From JADHUC01 sp964617665 (GTDB taxonomy: Bacteria > Planctomycetota > Planctomycetia > Pirellulales > Pirellulaceae): a stretch of 19,457 nucleotides of DNA. The stretch spans positions 1 through 19,457 of the forward strand of contig CAZUAH010000248.1 in assembly GCA_964617665.1 (NCBI GenBank), read 5' to 3'. The position numbers and the translations under genes are program-made. The notes beneath the pieces are model-generated. The model did not search any database, had not been told where the DNA came from, and was given only the letters and a program-made list of their open reading frames with translations. Below are positions 16,501 to 19,457 of this stretch, piece by piece (the stretch's first letter is position 1; each line of letters begins with the position of its first letter).

Positions 16501-17370
16501 AATCATCGTGAACACAAGTATGCCAATGTCGTGAACGCCGCAGTTCAATATGTGCTATCGAACCAGAAGGAAGACGGCGATTTGTTCGTGCCGCTGGACG
16601 ACGACTCGAATCGAAGCGTGCGATTCTACAGCCACAGCATCGCATTGTTGGCCTTGTGCGAAGCCTACGGCATGACTCAAGATCCGGCGCTGCAAGATCC
16701 CGTACAAAAGGCTATCGACTTCCTGGTCGAAGCTCAGCACGCCGATCGCGGCGGCTGGCGATACCAGCCAGGGAAGGGGAGCGATACGTCGGTGACCGGC
16801 TGGGCTATGATGGCGTTGAAGAGCGGCGAGCTGGCTAACCTGAAAGTCCCGGAAGCGTCTTACGCAAAGATAGGACACTGGCTCGACAAGTCGATGGGTG
16901 TTTCCGGGCAGAAACACCTGTACCGCTACAATCCGTACGCTCCTAATACGGAAGAACAACGACACGGCCGTCGTCCCAGTAAGACGATGACATCGGTCGG
17001 TTTGCTCATGCGGATGCACTTGGGTTGGCGTCGCGACAACGCCAATTTGGCGAAGGGTGCCGAGTATCTCGCCGAGAACTTGCCCTCGATTCGTGGCTCA
17101 GAACGCGACACGTACTACTGGTACTATGCCACACAAGTCATGTATCACATGGGTGGCGACTATTGGAAGGCGTGGAATGGCCGTCTGCATCCCCTATTGG
17201 TGAATAGCCAAGTCAAACGGGGCGCGATGGCCGGAAGCTGGGATCCGCGCAGCCCTGTGCCGGATCGCTGGGCGCCACACGCAGGCCGGTTGTACGTCAC
17301 TACCATGAATCTCCTGTCGCTTGAGGTCTACTACCGCCACTTACCGTTGTACGAAGACTACGCACGGTGA
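10549..17370 (+). CDS. 2273-aa TonB-like giant protein: three TM helices, long repetitive linker, squalene-cyclase-type toroid
   Basis: Order of parts: basic N-terminus (KIRRIIRKLK); TM helices at about 23-45, 52-77 and 86-108, predicting N-in, C-out; Pro/Glu-rich stretch about 148-205 (ETETPQPEPTPEQ; PPEPQPTPVPEPE) like the rigid arm of TonB; Arg/Gln/Thr/Ala/Pro-rich low-complexity region about 205-980 with recurring RRQ and RQAT; Gly/Ala-rich region about 980-1810; a short ordered-looking segment about 1817-1920 (EYTVNVGLNNRRARSESVQV); and an alpha/alpha toroid 1931-2273. The toroid has prenyltransferase/squalene-oxidase repeat signs: LAWLARHQLPDGSW, DTAATAMALLAFQ, GGWRYQPG, SVTGWAMMALKS and GSWDP. 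The acidic DxDD of squalene-hopene cyclase is absent, so a binding rather than catalytic toroid is likely. TM3 has CxxxH (C93, H97) where TonB has SxxxH. ATG 10549 follows exbD by 11 nt. I infer a TonB/TolA-like force arm; the ligand is unknown. Confidence 0.85.
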   Translation: MAKIRRIIRKLKPTAAQAFDDQLWPVLLALCVLGGFIMGSIIAYLRFDDPRWYANAITWLVLTAIGLGGAGAALAFVDNRVFRRSMQLAVVLCLFFHAILFVTSVELKIFERIFDVLIAENDMTETRQPITVPEYFQAERREQQREDFERPVETETPQPEPTPEQVEREEVQEVETPPEPQPTPVPEPENTVRPNVVRREQPEETAPRRSEQQSRLSRRSTQTQPTAPSTMAEAAEAQKTQARAAELQATDSSVARQQTAAQTQRRIAADEPSTAQEQRTIQIARRVNDQTPDAQSSAAPTARRQIDRAIAVPRTEVELADTPATSQRTNPNELQPRTTLAQRQATTSPERTRSDQPPVPDTTTPVTSESQRRELRTEERPAIAQTPASVPNRRTRATPRPDLTTAATDVSPTEMARPQRQEPALVQASTSPIRRTNTEVDVRRRTVADEPPTSSQQNAARIARRQTRQIPTDQTNVADTLTPRRQDRRPTVASSTTAQVTRPAAVANDSQANRLQPTATPASRQATANAEVASATAQSRPNAPEATPAPATARNATRPPRAESAPVIAQAARSVPNRSVQPAVQPSTDSMAANVTAAATPQAGAASAAPQAVAGAVGRRQTDIQVQRPSATAEPVAASQPAGTSQNVRRQVADAPTAQPSAPAVAATTPRRQIGRATVTPNATAQAAGPAAVAATTPSTAAGPTAQATSATRQATSVGTAGLASGGPAVATPDPAAAAAATGRMTRRQVVAAPDTVAAASAPGSTPRRQTTSPSIAPSTAADAAQMSSVAAAAADGSGQMAASPTATARQATASSVTDRGAVQPSVAASNAQAAGGVSRSATRVPRGGEAPNVAQARMSSLTRRQSTAALPSATTVTADVAANMAPTPGATDQPRPSSATVARQATSNPSAARSQQSHDVQAASASTEIARATARRATSTGPPSINPDASPSRRPARAAMQSAIEASPTNVESPAVAEATHGSGNPGANPARMALSKAVTGVASVGQGRNFDRARPAADSPAMIASASARRAESVQNTPPGPSLSPAAPALVRRARAGADMPGASLQAEPVVQVATASGAQQPAEFAANASAALSRTDAGAAQAPTTGARGTTSVDLGPTRVVSEGGASRASGGGQPAMNFETDSPRIARNSNIGGAPLASIAAPTMVDAPTAPPSEAGGRPATPETDMEATAVARTDAGGAEPVSGGPARATQAGPPTEMSMAEEVAEAALSRAELAEALPGTDQAGGGTNEEDEEERRRRLARAASRLAVATTPTTAAGADVAAAAASGQQPGAAAAATSVARNATESGAGSPATGPQQSGPAGESTSQLASEPIRRAEVPEGTPEGPAVLSVASNAVGRSAARNVNPATDTQVDPIDMTVATIGDGGPGSAQPAASSGTAIARAETGAAGNPSAGDAGSIEVEAIGQGTAPAARGARTDARADTPVVTEGGNSAQVARSSRLGSMPVTAIAAATVTPADAGSSGPEGTEPGGDQMTGPEATAVARTDPTGAGPVTGGPAEPVASGSLDSAQAISPATVSRVAASEAAPGEATAGGGQPDTNVTANLAHRIARRPGTGTLRPALAGPNPTTAAAAPAGDLAAGGGAAGSPLPGTDVNPEATATDRTMGGGAPAGGRPSYLVEAGPAGGASGGELLAAAQFTRAEAVEGAIGSPEVGGGTARPTRSAAGPAFAADTTADTVALAGVPGSGGMTDGSPIAAQGTEAARLPGGTHAPPGAGPVGALGGETVVDVRTPGNPGLAIGTRGSSPSTDEGPAVGQMANQGAPFRRSSLTRLPTGSSTVAAVDVPSPSSLDPVVQVTADHGIGDATGAIEMSRQSTEGGLAVNIDAPVGAGGLGSEYTVNVGLNNRRARSESVQVQVRSARFVRQDVGGLPDFSTSAIVATEPFRRRMDRTGPGGVGGGDGAPPPMTEETIELGLAWLARHQLPDGSWSLQGINGERAALVTDTAATAMALLAFQGAGYNHREHKYANVVNAAVQYVLSNQKEDGDLFVPLDDDSNRSVRFYSHSIALLALCEAYGMTQDPALQDPVQKAIDFLVEAQHADRGGWRYQPGKGSDTSVTGWAMMALKSGELANLKVPEASYAKIGHWLDKSMGVSGQKHLYRYNPYAPNTEEQRHGRRPSKTMTSVGLLMRMHLGWRRDNANLAKGAEYLAENLPSIRGSERDTYYWYYATQVMYHMGGDYWKAWNGRLHPLLVNSQVKRGAMAGSWDPRSPVPDRWAPHAGRLYVTTMNLLSLEVYYRHLPLYEDYAR
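11440..13430 (+). repeat. RRQ/RQAT repeat array coding for the basic linker of the giant protein
   Basis: Within the giant reading frame the peptide motifs RRQ, RRx and RQAT recur at spacings near 20, 30, 40 and 54 residues in a repeating order. One series starts at SVPNR (11713) and the next at SVPNR (12268), 555 nt or 185 codons apart; the 15 nt TCCGTGCCCAATCGC are identical in both. A further partial series follows, with TPRRQTTSPSI near 12841 and a shared 13-nt CGTCGCCAAGTGG at 12493-12505 and 12787-12799. Copies differ much at DNA level, so the expansion is old. Limits are approximate. Confidence 0.6.
13822..15640 (+). repeat. Two ~310-codon tandem copies in the Gly/Ala-rich linker of the giant protein
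   Basis: Copy A begins near 13822 (SAALSRTDAG) and copy B near 14752 (GTAIARAETG). The core EATAVARTDAGGAEPVSGGPA (14119 on) aligns with EATAVARTDPTGAGPVTGGPA (15055 on) at an offset of 936 nt, exactly 312 codons. Other paired stretches are SPRIARNSNIGGAPLASIAA with AQVARSSRLGSMPVTAIAA, and ALSRAELAEALPGTDQAGGG with TVSRVAASEAAPGEATAGGG. A third, partial copy may precede 13822 (MIASASARRAESV like QLASEPIRRAEVP). Confidence 0.6.
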
Positions 17371-17385
17371 GCCGTCGAAGCCGAT

Positions 17386-18576
17386 ATGGACCGCTACATT
17401 AGCCGCCGTCACCTGCTTAGGGGTACGCTGACCGTCACGTCCGCTGCCGCAATTTCCGGCAGTTCGGCGGCGGCATCTGACGAGAGCGGCGTTCGACCCG
17501 CGACCAGCGGTGTGAACGGTTGCCATCTGATGCCAGGGGCAGAGTTCTACGTAGCAATCGACAACAAGGGACTCTGGCCGAATCTGACCAAACTGCCAAA
17601 CGGCGAACTAGCTGCCGCCGTGTACAATCACCCCAGCCACGGTTACGGGAGCAACAGCGACGTCGAATTATGGGTCAGTGGAAATGATGGCCGCACTTGG
17701 TCCTATCGCAGCCACGTGACGGATCACCCAGACAAACCGAACGCGATCAGGATGAATCACGCCGTCGGCTTGAACGCCAATGGCGAACTCATTGCGATCG
17801 TCAGCGGATACCAAGAGCGTCAGAAGCTACCTTTCCTGCCCCTGCAATGCTGCATATCACGCGACCACGGGACAACATGGGATCGACATATCCTGGCCAT
17901 CGACTACGTCCCCTTTGGCGACATCTTCGCTTTGCCTGATGGGACGCTGATCTGTTCTATGTACGCCCGCGTCAGCCAGAATCCAAGACGGCGCAAATGC
18001 TCGATATTCTACAGCGAAGATGGTGGCCGAACCTGGGGCAACGAGACCTATCTGGCGGACACAAGCGAAACGCACATCCTTCGTACGGCGAATGGCGTAT
18101 TGCTGGCCGTCGGAAGGACAAGTTGCGTTGACTCGATGGATCGAGTCCTACCGCATGGCAGTGGTCAGCTTCTGTTTAGATCCGAGGACAACGGGAAGAC
18201 ATGGTCAATGGGAAAGCCGCTGTCGCCACAGGGTCAGGAGAACGCTCATTTGCTCGAACTGAAGGACGGAAGAATACTCTGCTCCTTCACGAGTCGCATT
18301 CCCGGACTGTTCGGCGTCGTTCTCCGAATGAGCGAGGATCAGGGCGAGAGTTGGTCCTATCCCGTTACTCTCATTTCCATGCCGGGGCGAGATTGGCACA
18401 AAACGGATTGCGGTTATCCGTCCAGCGTTCAGATCGACGACGGTACCATCGTGACCGCCTATTACTTCGGCCCCAAGAAACCGGAATGGGCTGCATACGG
18501 CCTGCCCTGGCACCAACGCTATCACATGGGCGTAGCTCGCTGGGACCTGTCGTGTTGGCCTACGGAGAGCCAATAG
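17386..18576 (+). CDS. Tat-exported sialidase-like (BNR/Asp-box) beta-propeller protein
   Basis: 396 aa. The N-terminus carries a twin-arginine signal (SRRHLLRG, R7-R8) and an Ala-rich cleavage region around 28-31. Five Asp boxes of form S-x-D-x-G-x-T/S-W are visible: 98-105, 158-165, 210-217, 266-273 and 316-323, as expected for a six-bladed sialidase-type propeller. The FRIP-like Arg of true sialidases is not found; LWPNLTKLPNG (63-73) stands at that place. The other two Arg of the catalytic triad cannot be assigned with confidence. Glycan binding or another hydrolase activity is therefore as likely as sialidase. The start ATG is 15 nt after the stop of the giant, with only a weak GAAG upstream, implying co-transcription and perhaps coupled translation. 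It would act outside the cytoplasm. Confidence 0.85.
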   Translation: MDRYISRRHLLRGTLTVTSAAAISGSSAAASDESGVRPATSGVNGCHLMPGAEFYVAIDNKGLWPNLTKLPNGELAAAVYNHPSHGYGSNSDVELWVSGNDGRTWSYRSHVTDHPDKPNAIRMNHAVGLNANGELIAIVSGYQERQKLPFLPLQCCISRDHGTTWDRHILAIDYVPFGDIFALPDGTLICSMYARVSQNPRRRKCSIFYSEDGGRTWGNETYLADTSETHILRTANGVLLAVGRTSCVDSMDRVLPHGSGQLLFRSEDNGKTWSMGKPLSPQGQENAHLLELKDGRILCSFTSRIPGLFGVVLRMSEDQGESWSYPVTLISMPGRDWHKTDCGYPSSVQIDDGTIVTAYYFGPKKPEWAAYGLPWHQRYHMGVARWDLSCWPTESQ

Positions 18577-18589
18577 CGGAAATCTACCA

Positions 18590-18610
18590 CGTCGGCCGGT
18601 CCAGCCGACG
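18590..18610 (+). terminator. Stem-loop after the propeller gene, no T-tract
   Basis: CGTCGGC (18590-18596) and GCCGACG (18604-18610) form a perfect 7-bp GC-rich stem with a 7-nt loop, 14 nt after the stop of the propeller gene. No run of T follows, so it is not a classical intrinsic terminator; it could stabilise the 3' end of the transcript or help pause polymerase before the DUF1559 gene. Confidence 0.35.
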
Positions 18611-18658
18611 AGAGCGTACGACATCGCCGTTGTCTACAGACGGGTAACGGAGTGAATT

Positions 18659-19457
18659 ATGACTCACACCGGTAGAACGCATGGCTACACCTTGCTCGAG
18701 ATGTTCATCGTAATCCTGATCATCTGCGTCGTCCTGGCTCTAGTGCTTCCCGCGATTCAAGCCTCACGCGAGGCAGCGCGACGGACACAGTGCACCAACA
18801 ATCTGAAAAACATCACCCTCGCGCTTCAGAACTACCACGACACCTACAAGATGTTCCCCATGGGCGCTATGCACTCCGGCAAGCAACCAGATGGCGATCC
18901 GCCGATCGACGGCAAGCTCGGGCCGTCGTGGTGGTACGGCAACTTCCCATTCACGATGAGCACCAATATCTACGACAAGATACGGGTCACTCAGAACCCG
19001 GGGGGACCGGCCAACAACCAATTCTCTGCCCGCGACATGACCGCCGCCGGAGTGCGTTGGACTGTTGACACGGGAGCGCCGGCTGCCTCATTCGGACGAA
19101 TCGTGCCCGACTATATGCGCTGCCCGTCAAGCCCTTTGCCGGTATCCGAGACCACAAAGGGGCCGATCTGTTTACCTTCGTATGTAGGCATCGCTGGCGG
19201 CTGCGATATTGATCCCAAGTCCCAGGATTATGCGAATCTTGGATCAGTCTCCCCGCCGCAATGGAGGCGGACATACCACAACAAGAAGAAAGGAACCGGT
19301 GCCGCACCCGGTGGCATCGTAACGACCAGCGGCATGCTGCCTCCGTGCGAACACGTCCGTATGGCGGACTGCACGAACGGCACAAATAACACCATGATCG
19401 TCGCCGAACAGTCGGATTGGTTGAGAGACCGAGCAGGGGGGACGCGTCGGCGATACC
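18659..19457 (+). CDS. DUF1559-type pilin-like protein, 3' end outside window
   Basis: 266 codons are visible and the frame is open to the window end. The N-terminus is a type IV pilin-like prepilin signal: HG/YTLLE, with the +5 Glu kept, then FIVILIICVVLALVLPAIQ as the hydrophobic helix. EAARRTQCTNNLKNI and LQNYHDTYKMFPMGA are the standard DUF1559 stretch after the helix. YMRCPSSP and NGTNNTMIVAEQ are typical later family motifs. Prepilin peptidase is expected to cut after the Gly, but the function of DUF1559 proteins (pseudopilins or surface fibres in Planctomycetes) is not settled. ATG 18659 has GGAG at 18649-18652 upstream. It is 82 nt after the propeller gene and separated by a stem-loop, so it may or may not belong to the same transcript. 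Confidence 0.9.
   Translation, partial: MTHTGRTHGYTLLEMFIVILIICVVLALVLPAIQASREAARRTQCTNNLKNITLALQNYHDTYKMFPMGAMHSGKQPDGDPPIDGKLGPSWWYGNFPFTMSTNIYDKIRVTQNPGGPANNQFSARDMTAAGVRWTVDTGAPAASFGRIVPDYMRCPSSPLPVSETTKGPICLPSYVGIAGGCDIDPKSQDYANLGSVSPPQWRRTYHNKKKGTGAAPGGIVTTSGMLPPCEHVRMADCTNGTNNTMIVAEQSDWLRDRAGGTRRRY

Overview
The window reads as chromosomal DNA of a planctomycete, probably Pirellulaceae-like. The strongest pointer is the pilin-like DUF1559 protein at the 3' edge, a family greatly expanded in Planctomycetes. A very large membrane protein ending in a squalene-cyclase-type toroid, beside ExbB/ExbD genes, and a Tat-exported Asp-box propeller fit the same group. This assignment is inference from gene content. 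I saw no rRNA, tRNA, CRISPR array, insertion sequence or phage gene.

Left part (1-2609, + strand): the 3' end of a GH5-like glycoside hydrolase; then a decayed YgfZ/GcvT-like folate-binding gene, readable in four segments across three frames and missing its N-terminal half; then a possible promoter, a hairpin with a T-tract, and a KamA-family radical SAM gene.

Middle-left (2614-5506, - strand): an HD-GYP phosphohydrolase with a GAF-like sensor region lies downstream of a site-2-protease-type M50 membrane metalloprotease. A good sigma70-like promoter at 5568-5596 fixes the start of the protease.

Right part (5712-18576, + strand): an exported TPR solenoid of 1074 aa; after 203 nt, a tight cluster of ExbB-type channel protein, ExbD-type protein, a 2273-aa giant protein, and a Tat-exported five-Asp-box propeller, with gaps of 15, 11 and 15 nt. 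The giant has three N-terminal membrane helices. The third, followed by a Pro/Glu-rich stretch, resembles the energy-transducing N-terminus of TonB. About 1,600 residues of repetitive Arg/Gln/Ala/Thr/Pro and then Gly/Ala-rich sequence follow, then a short ordered-looking segment and an alpha/alpha toroid. I infer an ExbBD-energised envelope system in which the giant replaces TonB/TolA and the TPR protein plays a CpoB/YbgF-like accessory part. This is the best candidate in the window for an undescribed system.

Right edge (18659-19457): the start of a DUF1559 pilin-like protein, cut by the window end.
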